This document shows positions 51,972 to 60,806 of a stretch of 64,000 nt of DNA, piece after piece. Made by a program: the position numbers and the translations under genes. The DNA comes from Duganella margarita. Its GTDB lineage: Bacteria; Pseudomonadota; Gammaproteobacteria; Burkholderiales; Burkholderiaceae_D. The stretch covers positions 355,677-419,676 of the forward strand of contig NZ_WWCS01000005.1 in the NCBI RefSeq assembly GCF_009857535.1. Reading direction: 5' to 3'. The notes below the pieces were generated by a model, which made no database searches, was not told the origin of the DNA, and saw only the letters and a program-made list of their open reading frames with translations. The stretch's first letter is position 1. Each line of letters begins with the position of its first letter.

Positions 51972-54503
51972 ATGAAACATAAAAAAATGAGCTGGCTGAT
52001 TGCCACGCTCTTTACTTCCCCGCTGCTGGTTCAACAGGCCATGGCACAAGATGCCGCCGCCGCAGCAGGCGATATTCAACAAGTGAATGTGACCGGTATC
52101 CGCGCCTCGGTGCGCAATGCGCTCGCGGCCAAGGAAGCCTCCAACAGCATGGTGGAAGTCGTATCGTCGGAAGACATCGGCAAGCTGCCTGATACCACCA
52201 TCGCAGAATCGCTGGCGCGTCTGCCGGGTTTGTCGTCCGGTCTCGATCGCGGCAACGCCTCGCAGATCGTCGCGCGCGGCATGGGTCCACGCTTCATCGG
52301 CGCCACCCTGAACGGCCGTGAACTGGCCTCGTCGGAACCGGATCGCGCAGTGCGTTTCGAGCAGTTCCCGTCGGAGTCGATCAGCGGCGCGACTGTGTAT
52401 AAAACGCAGAACGCCGAACTGGTGGAAGGCGGCATCGCCACCACCATCGACCTGCAAACCGTGTCGCCGCTGAAGTACAACGGCCGCCAGATCAACCTGA
52501 AAGCCGATGCGCTGTACTACCCGATCTCCAAGGACATCGCCGGCGCCGACAAGACTGCGCCACGCGTGGGCGGCGTTTACGTCGACCAGTTCCTGAACAA
52601 GACGCTGGGTGCGGCGATTGCGTTCAGCTACCAGGACCAGCCATCGGTGCAGAAGGGCGTGCAGCAGTGGGGCTTCGATGAAAGCACCGCCACCAACAAG
52701 ACGCCTTGGGGCTTCCAGGATGACATCCGCCGCGGCGACAACAAGCGCAGCAGCGTGCTGGGCAAGGTCGAATGGAAACCGAACAGCGACGTCTTGATCA
52801 CCGCCGACACTTACTTCGCCAAGACCAAGATCAACGAGGACCAGCTGCAGCACTGGACCGAAGGACTGGCCAACTACGCCAATTACACCAACGTTAACCT
52901 GATCAACGGTTACGTGGCCGGCGCCACCGCCGACTGGACCAAGGTTGTCAACAACCACTCGCGCTGGCTGCAGGACGCCAACGTGGCCGCCACTGGCCTT
53001 AACGGCAAATTCACCGCCGGCGACTGGAAAGTGGAAACCGACCTGTCGACCTCCCACGCCATGCGCAGCAGCCAATGGGTGGACGTGCGCCAGTGGAGCA
53101 ACGACTACATCAAGACCACCTTCGACTTTACCGGTAACGAACACCAGGCCTACAGCTTTGGCATGGATACCGGCAATCCGGCCAACTACAGCGCCGCGAC
53201 GCTGTACGTCGACACCGACGGCCACGTGAAGGATCTGCTGAACGCCGTGTCGGTCAGCGCCGCGCGCCCGATCGACAACAGCATCATCAGCCGCATCAAG
53301 GTGGGCGTGCGCGCCACCGATCGCGAGAAGAGCTATCGCCAGACCACCTGGGATATGGGCTCGCAAGCGATTCCTCAGTCGGCGTTTGAGACTGTCAACG
53401 TGGCCGGCTTCCCGTCGTACATCGCGCTCAAGGATTTCGACGGCACCATCGCTTCGGTCTACGGCGCCAACGCCACCAACCCGACCGGCCGCGTGCAGAC
53501 CCAGGACGATCTGCTGTCCGGCTGGAAGGTCAAGGAGCGCAGCACTTCCGCCTTCATTCAGGGTGACCTGGACGGCGAAGCGTTCGGCAAAACCTACCGC
53601 GGCAATGTCGGTGTGCGCGTGGTGCACACCAAGACCGACAGCTACGGCATGGAGTCGATCGGCGGCGCAGCCGCCACGCCGGTGGAAGGCGGCACGTCGT
53701 ACACCGAAGTTCTGCCTAGCCTGAACCTGATCTTCAATCTGGACGAAGCGCAGGAACACCAGATCCGTTTCAGCGCGGCGCGCGCCATGTCGCGTCCACC
53801 GCTGGACGAGCTGCGTGCTTCGCGTATCCTGAGCACCGTGACCCCTGGCCGTCCGCAAACCGGCAGCGCCGGCAATCCTGATCTGCTGCCGATGATGGCC
53901 AATCAGCTGGACCTGGCGTACCAGTGGTACTTCGCCAAGGGCGGCCTGGTGTCGGTGGCCGGCTTCTACAAACAGGTGCAGCGCTACATCGCCATCACGC
54001 AGAGCGAGGCGATTACCCGCTCGGTGAACGGCGAAGGCGGCAACGTGCGCGGCCTGGAACTGGTGTACCAGCAGGCATTCAACTTCCTGCCGGCGCCATT
54101 CGACGGCCTGGGTATCGCCAGCAACTACGCTTACACGCTGAGCTCGATCCATGAGCAGGTGCCGGTCGGGAATCCATACCCGATCCAGGGTCTGATGAAG
54201 AATAACGGCGGCATCACGCTGTGGTACGAGAAGGCCGGCTATGAAGCACGCCTGTCGGCTACCCATCACAGCTCGTTCGTGCGCAATCCAAGCTGGGATG
54301 CCGGCCAACTGCTGGTTAACGGCGCGGAGACTTACTACACGCTGAACCTGGCCAAGCAACTGACGCCCAACATCCAGGTGCGCTTCGGCATCGATAACCT
54401 GAGCAATCAGAAATCGGTTTACACCAGCGCCAACAACCCACTGCAACAGCAGGTAACCGACTACGGCCGCCGCTACAATCTGGGCCTGTCGTTCAAGCTG
54501 TAA
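51972..54503 (+). CDS. TonB-dependent receptor (probable galactoside receptor)
   Basis: This complete outer-membrane receptor has 843 residues. A signal peptide (WLIATLFTSPLLVQQAMAQD), a TonB-box-like IQQVNVTGIRASVRNALA and a plug (SSEDIGKLPDTTIAESLARL, GATLNGRELASSEPDRAVRF, TVYKTQNAELVEGGIATTID) are followed by the barrel, ending RRYNLGLSFKL. It belongs to the same large carbohydrate-receptor class as the partial receptor at the left edge. GGAG lies eight bases before the ATG. It is followed by the GH2 beta-galactosidase, so uptake of galactosides is the likely job. Confidence 0.93.
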   Translation: MKHKKMSWLIATLFTSPLLVQQAMAQDAAAAAGDIQQVNVTGIRASVRNALAAKEASNSMVEVVSSEDIGKLPDTTIAESLARLPGLSSGLDRGNASQIVARGMGPRFIGATLNGRELASSEPDRAVRFEQFPSESISGATVYKTQNAELVEGGIATTIDLQTVSPLKYNGRQINLKADALYYPISKDIAGADKTAPRVGGVYVDQFLNKTLGAAIAFSYQDQPSVQKGVQQWGFDESTATNKTPWGFQDDIRRGDNKRSSVLGKVEWKPNSDVLITADTYFAKTKINEDQLQHWTEGLANYANYTNVNLINGYVAGATADWTKVVNNHSRWLQDANVAATGLNGKFTAGDWKVETDLSTSHAMRSSQWVDVRQWSNDYIKTTFDFTGNEHQAYSFGMDTGNPANYSAATLYVDTDGHVKDLLNAVSVSAARPIDNSIISRIKVGVRATDREKSYRQTTWDMGSQAIPQSAFETVNVAGFPSYIALKDFDGTIASVYGANATNPTGRVQTQDDLLSGWKVKERSTSAFIQGDLDGEAFGKTYRGNVGVRVVHTKTDSYGMESIGGAAATPVEGGTSYTEVLPSLNLIFNLDEAQEHQIRFSAARAMSRPPLDELRASRILSTVTPGRPQTGSAGNPDLLPMMANQLDLAYQWYFAKGGLVSVAGFYKQVQRYIAITQSEAITRSVNGEGGNVRGLELVYQQAFNFLPAPFDGLGIASNYAYTLSSIHEQVPVGNPYPIQGLMKNNGGITLWYEKAGYEARLSATHHSSFVRNPSWDAGQLLVNGAETYYTLNLAKQLTPNIQVRFGIDNLSNQKSVYTSANNPLQQQVTDYGRRYNLGLSFKL

Positions 54504-54509
54504 TGCGTC

Positions 54510-54573
54510 GCTCCCGCGCAGGCGGGAGTCCATGCTGAGTATGCTGAGTATGGATTCCCGCTTGCGCTGGAAT
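54510..54573. repeat. REPIN-like doublet with duplicated 9-bp spacer
   Basis: Two REP-like palindromes (GCTCCCGCGCAGGCGGGAGT at 54510-54529 and ATTCCCGCTTGCGCTGGAAT at 54554-54573) flank a spacer in which ATGCTGAGT occurs twice in tandem (54532-54549). The same ATGCTGAGT, once and in reverse, forms the spacer of the copy at 58862. The unit sits between the receptor stop and the following terminator. Confidence 0.8.
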
Positions 54574-54600
54574 GACGGAATGTTTTATCGTGGTATTTGC

Positions 54601-54635
54601 GGAGCGGTGCGTGATGGCACTGCTCCGTTTTTTTT
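54601..54635 (+). terminator. Intrinsic terminator between receptor and GH2 gene
   Basis: GGAGCGGTGC pairs with GCACTGCTCC (one G-T pair) around a six-base loop, followed by GTTTTTTTT. It ends 16 bases before the GH2 start codon, so the GH2 gene has no room for its own promoter after it and must depend on readthrough. Confidence 0.88.
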
Positions 54636-54651
54636 ATCAGGGGAGACTGCT

Positions 54652-57456
54652 TTGAAAACAAGACTGATAAGTATCATGCTGTTGTTGATCGCCTGCGTGA
54701 ATGTCAACGCCGCCACGCGCGAACGGCTGTCGCTGGATCGGAGCTGGCTGTTCCACCAGGGCGACGTGGTGGAGTCGGCCATCGCCGGTCACGGGGATTC
54801 CTACAGCAACGCCAAGGCCGGCAACGCCACCGGCGCGGCCGGGAACGAGTACGACGACTCGGACTGGCGCCATCTCGACCTGCCGCACGACTGGGCGGTG
54901 GAGGGACCGTTCGATCCCAAGGCCAATATCGCGCAGGGCTACCGCCCGCGCGGCATCGGCTGGTATCGGCGCTACCTGCGCGTCGATCCCGCCGATCGCG
55001 GCAAGCATTTCGAACTGCAGTTCGACGCCATCGCCACCCATGCCACGATTTGGGTCAACGGCAATGTGGTCAACCGCAACTGGTCCGGCTACAACGCCAC
55101 CTACATCGACATCACGCCGTTCCTGCGCTACGGCGATGCGATGAACACCATCGCCATCCGCGTCGATGCCGATGCGATGGAGGGGTGGTGGTACGAGGGC
55201 GCCGGCATGTATCGCCACAGCTGGCTGGTGAAGCGCAACCCGGTGCATGTGGTGACCGACGGCGTGCACGCCACGCCGCGCCTGGTGAAGGACAAGCAGT
55301 GGAGCATTCCGGTCGAAGTCACGCTGAATAACAGCGGCAAGGCCGCCAGCGACGTGATCGTGGAAGTGACCCTGTACGATGCCGCCGGCAGGCAGGTGGC
55401 GCAGCGCACCGCGCCGGCGCGCGTGGGCGTGCTGGCCAACAGCACCGTGCAGCTGCCGATCACCGTCAACAATCCGGCCATCTGGACGCTGGAGAAGACC
55501 AATCTGTACCGCGTGACGACCCGCGTTCTGCAAGCCGGCAAGGCGCAGGACGAGGTCTCGCTGAACACCGGCTTCCGCACCATCCGCTTCGACGCGGCCC
55601 AGGGCTTCTTCCTCAACGGTGTGCACGTCAAGCTGCAGGGCGTGTGCATCCACCAGGACCACGCGGGTGTGGGCGTGGCGGTGCCCGATTCGGTGTGGGA
55701 GTATCGCCTGCGCCGCCTGAAGGAGCTGGGCGTAAACGCGATCCGCTTCTCGCACAATGCGCCGGCGGCGGAAGTGCTGGACATGGTGGACCGCATGGGC
55801 TTCGTCGTCATGGACGAGAACCGCAACTTCAATACGTCGGAAGACTACATGAAGCAGCTCGAATGGATGGTCAAGCGTGACCGTCATCATCCGAGTGTCG
55901 TTCTGTGGTCGGTGTTTAACGAAGAGCCGGTGCAGGCGACCGAAGTCGGTTACGAGATGGCGCGCCGCATGTCGGCCGCCGTCAAGGCGCTGGACGACAC
56001 CCGTCCGGTGACTGCGGCGATGAATGGCGGTTTCCTGACCGAGCTGAATGTGTCGCATGCGGTGGACGTGGTGGGCGCCAACTACCAGGTGCCGGACTAC
56101 GACCGCTATCACAAGGCCTATCCGAACAAGCCGTTCACCAGCTCCGAGGACACCTCCGCCTTCATGACGCGCGGCGAGTACAAGACGGTCAAGGAAAAGA
56201 ACCTGATCGCCAGCTATGACGACGACGCCGCGCCGTGGGGCAACACCCACCGCGATGCGTGGGAAGCCATCGACAAGCGTCCGTTCGTGGCGGGCGGTTT
56301 TGTGTGGACCGGCTTCGATTATCGCGGCGAGCCGACGCCGAACGAATGGCCGTCGGTCAGCTCCGTGTTCGGTATCATGGACTTGAACGGTTTCCCGAAA
56401 ACCGCCTACTACATCCACCAGGTGCAGTGGATCAAGGACAAACCGCTGATCCACATTGCGCCGCACTGGAACTGGAAGCAGGGCGACAAGGTGCGCGTGA
56501 TGGTGATGGCCAACGTCGAACGCATCCAGCTGCTGCTGAACGGCCGCGCGCTGGGTGAGCAGAAAGTCGATCCTTATCGCATGAATAACTTCGACGTCGC
56601 CTTCGAACCGGGCAAGCTGGAAGCCATCGGCTACCGGGGCGGCAAGGAAGTGGTGCGCACGGCCGTGGAGACCACCGGCGCGCCGGTGTCGCTGGAGCTG
56701 GTGCCGGACCGCGCGCAACTGAACGGCGATGGCCGTGACGCGCTGCCGGTCACCGTGCGCGCACTGGATGCGCAGGGCCGCGCCGTGCCGCTGGCGGACA
56801 ACGAGGTGACCTTCGCGGTCACGGGCGGCGGCCGCTCCATCGGCCATGGCAACGGCGATCCGAATTCGCACGAAGACGAGAAGGGCGCCACGCGCCGCCT
56901 GTTCAACGGCCTGGCGCAGCTGATCGTGCAGACCAACTACGATGCCAAGGATGCCGTCATGATCAGCGCCACGGCGCCCGGCCTGCAGGCGGCGCGCGTG
57001 ACAATCCCGGTCAAGCCAGTGGCGGCCGAGCCGTTCGTGGCGCCGGCTGATGCGCCGTTGACGTTTGTACGCAGCTGGCGGATAGCGCCGGATGGCGATA
57101 CGCGTCCGGACCCGAACCAGAAGCTGGCCAGTTTCGACATGAATACCTGGGGCTGGGGATCGCCGCCGATGCGCGCTGCCGCCGGCAGCAAGTATCACCT
57201 GTACCGCGCCAGCTTCACGCCGCGCAAGAACCTGGCGGACGGCACGGGGCGCATCCGCTTTGCGTCACTCAAGGGCAAGGCCGAGATCTGGCTCAACGGC
57301 GCGCTGGTGGGCAAGAAGGACAGCTACGCCGCCGCGCCATTGGACGTGGCGCTGCCGGCCGGCGACGGCAAGCGCGAGATCAATGTGCTGATCGAGGCGG
57401 AAGCGGGGCAGGGCGGCGGCATCGAGGGCAACGTCACCATCGAGCCGGCGCGGTAG
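54652..57456 (+). CDS. GH2 beta-galactosidase, exported (possible lipoprotein)
   Basis: This family GH2 enzyme cleaves terminal beta-galactosides. A sugar-binding jelly roll (residues about 25-200: LDRSWLFHQGDVVESA, WRHLDLPHDWAVEGPFDP), an Ig-like domain and a TIM barrel hold the acid/base Glu about 424 in WSVFNEEPV and nucleophile Glu about 499 in FTSSEDTSAF; additional C-terminal beta domains bring it to 934 residues. The start is a TTG at 54652 with GGGGAG six bases upstream. The signal MLLLIACVNVNAAT contains a plausible lipobox (LIAC), so it may be lipid-anchored. It follows the TonB receptor after a terminator. Confidence 0.92.
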   Translation: MKTRLISIMLLLIACVNVNAATRERLSLDRSWLFHQGDVVESAIAGHGDSYSNAKAGNATGAAGNEYDDSDWRHLDLPHDWAVEGPFDPKANIAQGYRPRGIGWYRRYLRVDPADRGKHFELQFDAIATHATIWVNGNVVNRNWSGYNATYIDITPFLRYGDAMNTIAIRVDADAMEGWWYEGAGMYRHSWLVKRNPVHVVTDGVHATPRLVKDKQWSIPVEVTLNNSGKAASDVIVEVTLYDAAGRQVAQRTAPARVGVLANSTVQLPITVNNPAIWTLEKTNLYRVTTRVLQAGKAQDEVSLNTGFRTIRFDAAQGFFLNGVHVKLQGVCIHQDHAGVGVAVPDSVWEYRLRRLKELGVNAIRFSHNAPAAEVLDMVDRMGFVVMDENRNFNTSEDYMKQLEWMVKRDRHHPSVVLWSVFNEEPVQATEVGYEMARRMSAAVKALDDTRPVTAAMNGGFLTELNVSHAVDVVGANYQVPDYDRYHKAYPNKPFTSSEDTSAFMTRGEYKTVKEKNLIASYDDDAAPWGNTHRDAWEAIDKRPFVAGGFVWTGFDYRGEPTPNEWPSVSSVFGIMDLNGFPKTAYYIHQVQWIKDKPLIHIAPHWNWKQGDKVRVMVMANVERIQLLLNGRALGEQKVDPYRMNNFDVAFEPGKLEAIGYRGGKEVVRTAVETTGAPVSLELVPDRAQLNGDGRDALPVTVRALDAQGRAVPLADNEVTFAVTGGGRSIGHGNGDPNSHEDEKGATRRLFNGLAQLIVQTNYDAKDAVMISATAPGLQAARVTIPVKPVAAEPFVAPADAPLTFVRSWRIAPDGDTRPDPNQKLASFDMNTWGWGSPPMRAAAGSKYHLYRASFTPRKNLADGTGRIRFASLKGKAEIWLNGALVGKKDSYAAAPLDVALPAGDGKREINVLIEAEAGQGGGIEGNVTIEPAR

Positions 57457-57509
57457 TTGACCTGGAATAAATAAATCGCGTGCTTGTCGGCGGCAAACAC
57501 GCGATTCGG

Positions 57510-57538
57510 TTGACGGCATCCCGCGCGCTGCCTATAGT
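57510..57538 (+). promoter_or_regulatory. Sigma-70 promoter of the zapA operon
   Basis: TTGACG (57510-57515) and TATAGT (57533-57538) are separated by 17 bases. The expected start of transcription is at 57544-57546, coinciding with the ATG at 57545, so the mRNA would be leaderless. Confidence 0.8.
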
Positions 57539-57544
57539 GGCGGG

Positions 57545-57787
57545 ATGATTTCAGATTTCCAAGAACTGTCCGATAAAATCGACCAGCTGGCCGAGATGAC
57601 CGTCGCCCTGCGCCGGGAGAATGCGCAGCTGCGCCAGGCCAACGCCGCCCTCGTGGTGGAGAACATGGGTTATCAACGCCGGCTGAGCGAGGCCTCGACG
57701 CGGGTCGAGGCTTTGCTGGAGCAGATCCCGTCCCTCGACGCCGGCACGCCCGAAGAAAAGCAGCCTGAAAACGAGGACGCACGATGA
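57545..57787 (+). CDS. Small coiled-coil protein upstream of ZapA
   Basis: This 80-residue protein is almost wholly a heptad-repeat coiled coil (ISDFQELSDKIDQLAEMTVA, LRRENAQLRQANAALVVENM, YQRRLSEASTRVEALLEQIP) with an acidic tail. It matches the small proteins commonly encoded directly before zapA in beta- and gammaproteobacteria, and resembles ZapB in size and form; a role in Z-ring organisation is inferred. The ATG has no ribosome site and sits at the predicted transcription start. Its stop overlaps the zapA ATG (ATGA). Confidence 0.82.
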   Translation: MISDFQELSDKIDQLAEMTVALRRENAQLRQANAALVVENMGYQRRLSEASTRVEALLEQIPSLDAGTPEEKQPENEDAR

Positions 57788-58095
57788 TCCAGGTGGATGT
57801 GACCATCATGGGCCTGAGCTACAAGCTGGCCTGCAAGGAAGAGGAAGAAGCGGCGCTGCGCAAGGCGGCGTCTTTCCTCGACAAGAAAATGTCGGCGATC
57901 CGCGACGCCGGTAAAGTCAAGGGCAATGACCGCATCGCGGTGATGGCGGCACTGAGCGTGGCGGCGGAATTCCTGACGGTGAAAGCGCCGCAAGGTCCGT
58001 TGTCTGACATGTCAATCCTCGAAGTGCAGACCAAGATCAGCGCCATGCACAAAGTGCTGGATGCCGCCCTGACGCCACAGGAAACGCTGTTTTAA
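57784..58095 (+). CDS. zapA: Cell division protein ZapA
   Basis: ZapA binds and cross-links FtsZ filaments at midcell. The N-terminal beta-alpha part is VDVTIMGLSYKLACKEEEEA, followed by LRKAASFLDKKMSAIRDAGK, the conserved DRIAVMAALSVAAEFL and a C-terminal coiled coil. It is 103 residues. It overlaps the preceding coiled-coil gene by four bases and is followed by 6S RNA, the standard order in proteobacteria. Confidence 0.95.
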   Translation: MIQVDVTIMGLSYKLACKEEEEAALRKAASFLDKKMSAIRDAGKVKGNDRIAVMAALSVAAEFLTVKAPQGPLSDMSILEVQTKISAMHKVLDAALTPQETLF

Positions 58096-58148
58096 TGCGA
58101 TTTTAATTGGATCAGCCCTTCCTTTGCGCCGCACAAGAGAGTAAACTT

Positions 58149-58333
58149 CATTCACCCTGCAGTGTTCGAGACTTGTCATATATTCCTTGAACCATTTTTT
58201 TGCACCGGTTACGGAAATTTGTTCGATGGGCGAGAGCGTCGCTAGTCCGATGAACCCGAAATTGAACTAACTGTGACCACCTGAGCCTTTTGGTTCGGGA
58301 TGCCGGCAAGACGGCACACGTGGGGCCCTATTC
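58149..58333 (+). ncRNA. ssrS: 6S RNA
   Basis: This RNA of about 185 nt mimics an open promoter and sequesters sigma-70 RNA polymerase in stationary phase. The closing stem is formed by CCCTGCAGTGTTCG near the 5' end and CGGCACACGTGGGG near the 3' end. The sequence contains the betaproteobacterial blocks CTTGTCATATATTCCTTGAA and GGTTCGGGATGCCGGCAAGA. Location directly behind zapA is the conserved position of ssrS. The ends are estimated to within several bases. Confidence 0.9.
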
Positions 58334-58340
58334 AACGAAG

Positions 58341-58378
58341 AGCGGTTGCAAGCATGTGAATGCGCAGCCGCTTTTTTT
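58341..58378 (+). terminator. Intrinsic terminator after 6S RNA
   Basis: AGCGGTTGC pairs with GCAGCCGCT (one G-T pair), with an inner GCAT/ATGC stem and GTGA loop, followed by seven T. It probably ends the 6S precursor. The T-run stops 16 bases before the EVE gene ATG. Confidence 0.88.
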
Positions 58379-58394
58379 CGTCTGGAGAATACCT

Positions 58395-58856
58395 ATGCAG
58401 TATTGGCTGATGAAATCCGAACCGGATGAAGTGAGTATCGACGACGTCATGGCGTCGAAGGACCAGACCACACCGTGGTTCGGCGTGCGCAATTACCAGG
58501 CGCGCAATTTCATGCGCGACCAGATGCAGGTGGGCGATGGTGTGCTGTTCTACCACTCCAGCTGCCCGGAGCCCGGCATTGCGGGCCTGGCGGAGATAGT
58601 GAGCGCTCCTTATCCGGATGCTTCGCAGTTCGACGCCAAGGGCAAATACTACGATCCCAAGGCCACGCAGGAGCAGCCACGCTGGATTTCGATCGATGTG
58701 AAGGGCACGCAGAAAACGCGCTTGCTGCCGCTGGCCGAGATGCGCACGATCCCTGCGCTGGAAGACATGGTGGTACTAAAGAAGGGCAGCCGCCTGTCCA
58801 TCACGCCGGTCACGCTGGCCCAATGGAAGGCAGTGGTCAAGCTGTTGAAGGCCTGA
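58395..58856 (+). CDS. EVE-domain protein
   Basis: This 153-residue protein consists of one EVE domain (MQYWLMKSEPDEVSIDDVMA, TPWFGVRNYQARNFMRDQMQ, VGDGVLFYHSSCPEPGIAGL, WISIDVKGTQKTRLLPL), a PUA-like fold related to YTH and thought to bind modified bases in DNA or RNA. Bacterial EVE genes are often conserved near zapA or 6S RNA in betaproteobacteria. TGGAG lies eight bases before the ATG at 58395. No promoter fits between the 6S terminator and the gene, so expression may come from readthrough. Confidence 0.92.
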   Translation: MQYWLMKSEPDEVSIDDVMASKDQTTPWFGVRNYQARNFMRDQMQVGDGVLFYHSSCPEPGIAGLAEIVSAPYPDASQFDAKGKYYDPKATQEQPRWISIDVKGTQKTRLLPLAEMRTIPALEDMVVLKKGSRLSITPVTLAQWKAVVKLLKA

Positions 58857-58861
58857 CCGTC

Positions 58862-58916
58862 ATTCCCGCGCAGGCGGGAACCCATACTCAGCATGGATTC
58901 CCGCCTGCGCGGGAAT
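58862..58916. repeat. REPIN-like doublet
   Basis: ATTCCCGCGCAGGCGGGAAC (58862-58881) and ATTCCCGCCTGCGCGGGAAT (58897-58916) are inverted around CCATACTCAGCATGG. The outer flanks GTC and GACG complete the symmetric GTCATTCCCGC form. It lies between the convergent EVE and lgt genes. It is the most symmetric copy of this family in the window. Confidence 0.9.
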
Positions 58917-58924
58917 GACGGGGC

Positions 58925-59773
58925 TTACTTGATCGGGGCGCGGCCTTGCTGCCTGGCTTTATACGACCACACCAGCATCAGGATGGCGCCGACGATCATC
59001 GGCAGCGACAGCACCTGGCCAGACGTGATCGGCAGGCCGAGGAAGTTGGTTTCCCAGTCCGGCGTGCGGAACCACTCGGTGAAGAAGCGCGCGCAGCCAT
59101 ACAGCAGCGTGTACATGGCGCCCACCGCCAGGCGCGGACGTTCCTTGCGCGAGTAGAACCACAAGATCACGAACACCAGCAGGCCGTCGATCAGCATCTG
59201 GTAGATCGGCGAAGGGTGGCGCAGGCCTTGCAGGAACACCGGGTCCGGATGCAGCGGGTAGCGGATGTCCGGCCATAGCATGGCCCATGGCAGCGATGGA
59301 TCGCTGACCACGCGGCCGGGCAGCTCAGCGTTGATGAAGTTGCCCATGCGGCCGGCGGCGTAACCCAGCGGCACCAGCGGCGCGATGAAGTCGTACACGT
59401 CCAGCAGGTTGCGGCCGGCCTTGCGCGCCCACAGCGACATGGCGATCACCACGCCCAGGAAGCCGCCGTGGAACGACATGCCGCCGTGCCAGACCTTGAA
59501 GATTTCGATCGGGTCGGAGAAGTATTTCACCGGTTCGTAGAACAGCACCTCGCCCAGGCGACCGCCGATGATCACCCCCATCATGCCGTAGAACAGCATG
59601 TCGTCCAGATCCTCTTTCTTCCACAGCTGCGCGGCGATGTGCGGCTGCCTGATGCGCACCCGGCCCAGCGCGATGAACAGCGCAAACGCCAGCACGTACA
59701 TCAGACCATACCAGTGGATTGCTACCGGCCCCAGTTGCAGGGCGACGGGATCGGGCATCGGGTGTATCAGCAT
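58925..59773 (-). CDS. lgt: Prolipoprotein diacylglyceryl transferase
   Basis: This integral membrane enzyme transfers diacylglycerol from phosphatidylglycerol to the lipobox Cys of prolipoproteins. The signature GRMGNFINAELPGRV (around residues 142-156) and the HGGMSFHGG motif with the essential His are present; seven membrane segments are expected (IHWYGLMYVLAFALFIALG at the start). It is 282 residues. Its start overlaps the end of the upstream LysR gene by seven bases on the same strand, an unusual partner for lgt. Confidence 0.97.
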   Translation of the reverse strand: MLIHPMPDPVALQLGPVAIHWYGLMYVLAFALFIALGRVRIRQPHIAAQLWKKEDLDDMLFYGMMGVIIGGRLGEVLFYEPVKYFSDPIEIFKVWHGGMSFHGGFLGVVIAMSLWARKAGRNLLDVYDFIAPLVPLGYAAGRMGNFINAELPGRVVSDPSLPWAMLWPDIRYPLHPDPVFLQGLRHPSPIYQMLIDGLLVFVILWFYSRKERPRLAVGAMYTLLYGCARFFTEWFRTPDWETNFLGLPITSGQVLSLPMIVGAILMLVWSYKARQQGRAPIK

Positions 59774-60675
59774 AGAGCGCTTTTCCTCAATTCGTTTCTC
59801 AATAAATCCAAAAAGCCGTGCAGCACCGGCGAGGCGTTGTCGCGCCGCCAGGCCAGGCCGGTTTCGACCAAGGGCGTGGCGTCGGCCAGCGCCCGGTATT
59901 CTACCCCGGTCCGCATCAGATTGGAGACGGACTGCGGCACCAGCGCCATGCCGATGCCGGCCGAGACCAGGCTGACGATGGTCTGCATCTGGATCGCTTC
60001 CTGGCCGATTTGCGGCGTGATGCCGGCGTCGCGGAACACGGACAGGATGGCGTCATGCAGCGCCGGCGAAATCGCGCGCGGGAAGATGATCAACGGCAGC
60101 GGCGGCAGGGCTGACAGCGTCAGCTTGCCTTTCTTTTTCAGCGCCGGCAGGCCGGCGGGCAGGGCCAGCACCAGCGGCTCGTTCAGCACCGGCAGGTAGT
60201 CGAGTTGTTCTTTCGCCTTGTCGGGCAGCGGTGGGATCAGCAGGCCGGCGTCGATGCGGTTGTGCAGCAGGTCGTCCAGTTGCAGGTCGGAGGTGGCTTC
60301 CTGCAGCGTGATCTGCACTTGCGGGTAGGCGGCGCGGTAGGCGCGCAGGAAGGGCGGCAGCACGCTGTAGTCGGCCGAGGAGACGAAGGCCAGCGTCAGG
60401 CGTCCGACTTCGCCGCCGGCGGCGCGCTGCACCAGTTGCGGCAATTCCTGCGCGTGCGCCAGCAGGCGGCGCGCTTCCGGCAGCAGCGCCGTGCCGGCCG
60501 GCGACAGCGTCACGCCGCGGCGATTGCGCTCGAACAGCGCGGCGCCCAGTTCTTCCTCCAGCGCCTGGATGGTCTGCGACAGCGGCGGCTGCGTCATGTG
60601 CAGGCGCAGCGCCGCCTTGCCGAAGTGGAGTTCTTCGGCGACGGTGACGAAGTAGCGCAGCTGTCGCAGTTCCAT
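59767..60675 (-). CDS. LysR-family regulator
   Basis: The HTH (MELRQLRYFVTVAEELHFGK, LRLHMTQPPLSQTIQALEEE) and the effector domain (RLTLAFVSSADYSVLPPFLR, SLVSAGIGMALVPQSVSNLM) are typical, 302 residues. The ATG at 60675 begins the standard MELRQLRYF; upstream in-frame codons lack support. It is divergent from ilvD across 157 bases that include the 10-bp palindrome GAATATATTC (60689-60698), so it may regulate ilvD or itself. It overlaps the downstream lgt gene by seven bases. Confidence 0.9.
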   Translation of the reverse strand: MELRQLRYFVTVAEELHFGKAALRLHMTQPPLSQTIQALEEELGAALFERNRRGVTLSPAGTALLPEARRLLAHAQELPQLVQRAAGGEVGRLTLAFVSSADYSVLPPFLRAYRAAYPQVQITLQEATSDLQLDDLLHNRIDAGLLIPPLPDKAKEQLDYLPVLNEPLVLALPAGLPALKKKGKLTLSALPPLPLIIFPRAISPALHDAILSVFRDAGITPQIGQEAIQMQTIVSLVSAGIGMALVPQSVSNLMRTGVEYRALADATPLVETGLAWRRDNASPVLHGFLDLLRNELRKSALC

Positions 60676-60775
60676 ATGGTTTACTATTGAATATATTCTC
60701 TGTGATATTTTATACGACTCACAGCAGTGCAAATCATATATTTGACACCAGCGCGCACGCGTCGCAAACTCCCAT

Positions 60776-60806
60776 GCTAAGCCAGCCGAATTAAGCTCGC
60801 CTTAGC
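60776..60806 (+). promoter_or_regulatory. Hairpin in the ilvD leader
   Basis: GCTAAG (60776-60781) and CTTAGC (60801-60806) can pair, with partial pairing inside. A TTGACA at 60742-60747 could be the -35 box, though the matching -10 is poor. There is no U-tract after the hairpin and no leader peptide rich in branched-chain codons, so classical attenuation is not supported. Confidence 0.3.

Noticed and set aside
51906..54533. 875-codon open frame antisense to the TonB receptor; similar long frames lie opposite ilvD, GH2, amylase and POT genes
   Set aside because: These are shadows caused by strong third-position GC bias; no recognisable domains or ribosome sites, and the opposite strands encode intact known proteins.
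60776..60806. Branched-chain amino acid attenuator in front of ilvD
   Set aside because: There is a weak hairpin but no leader peptide rich in Val/Leu/Ile codons and no U-tract.
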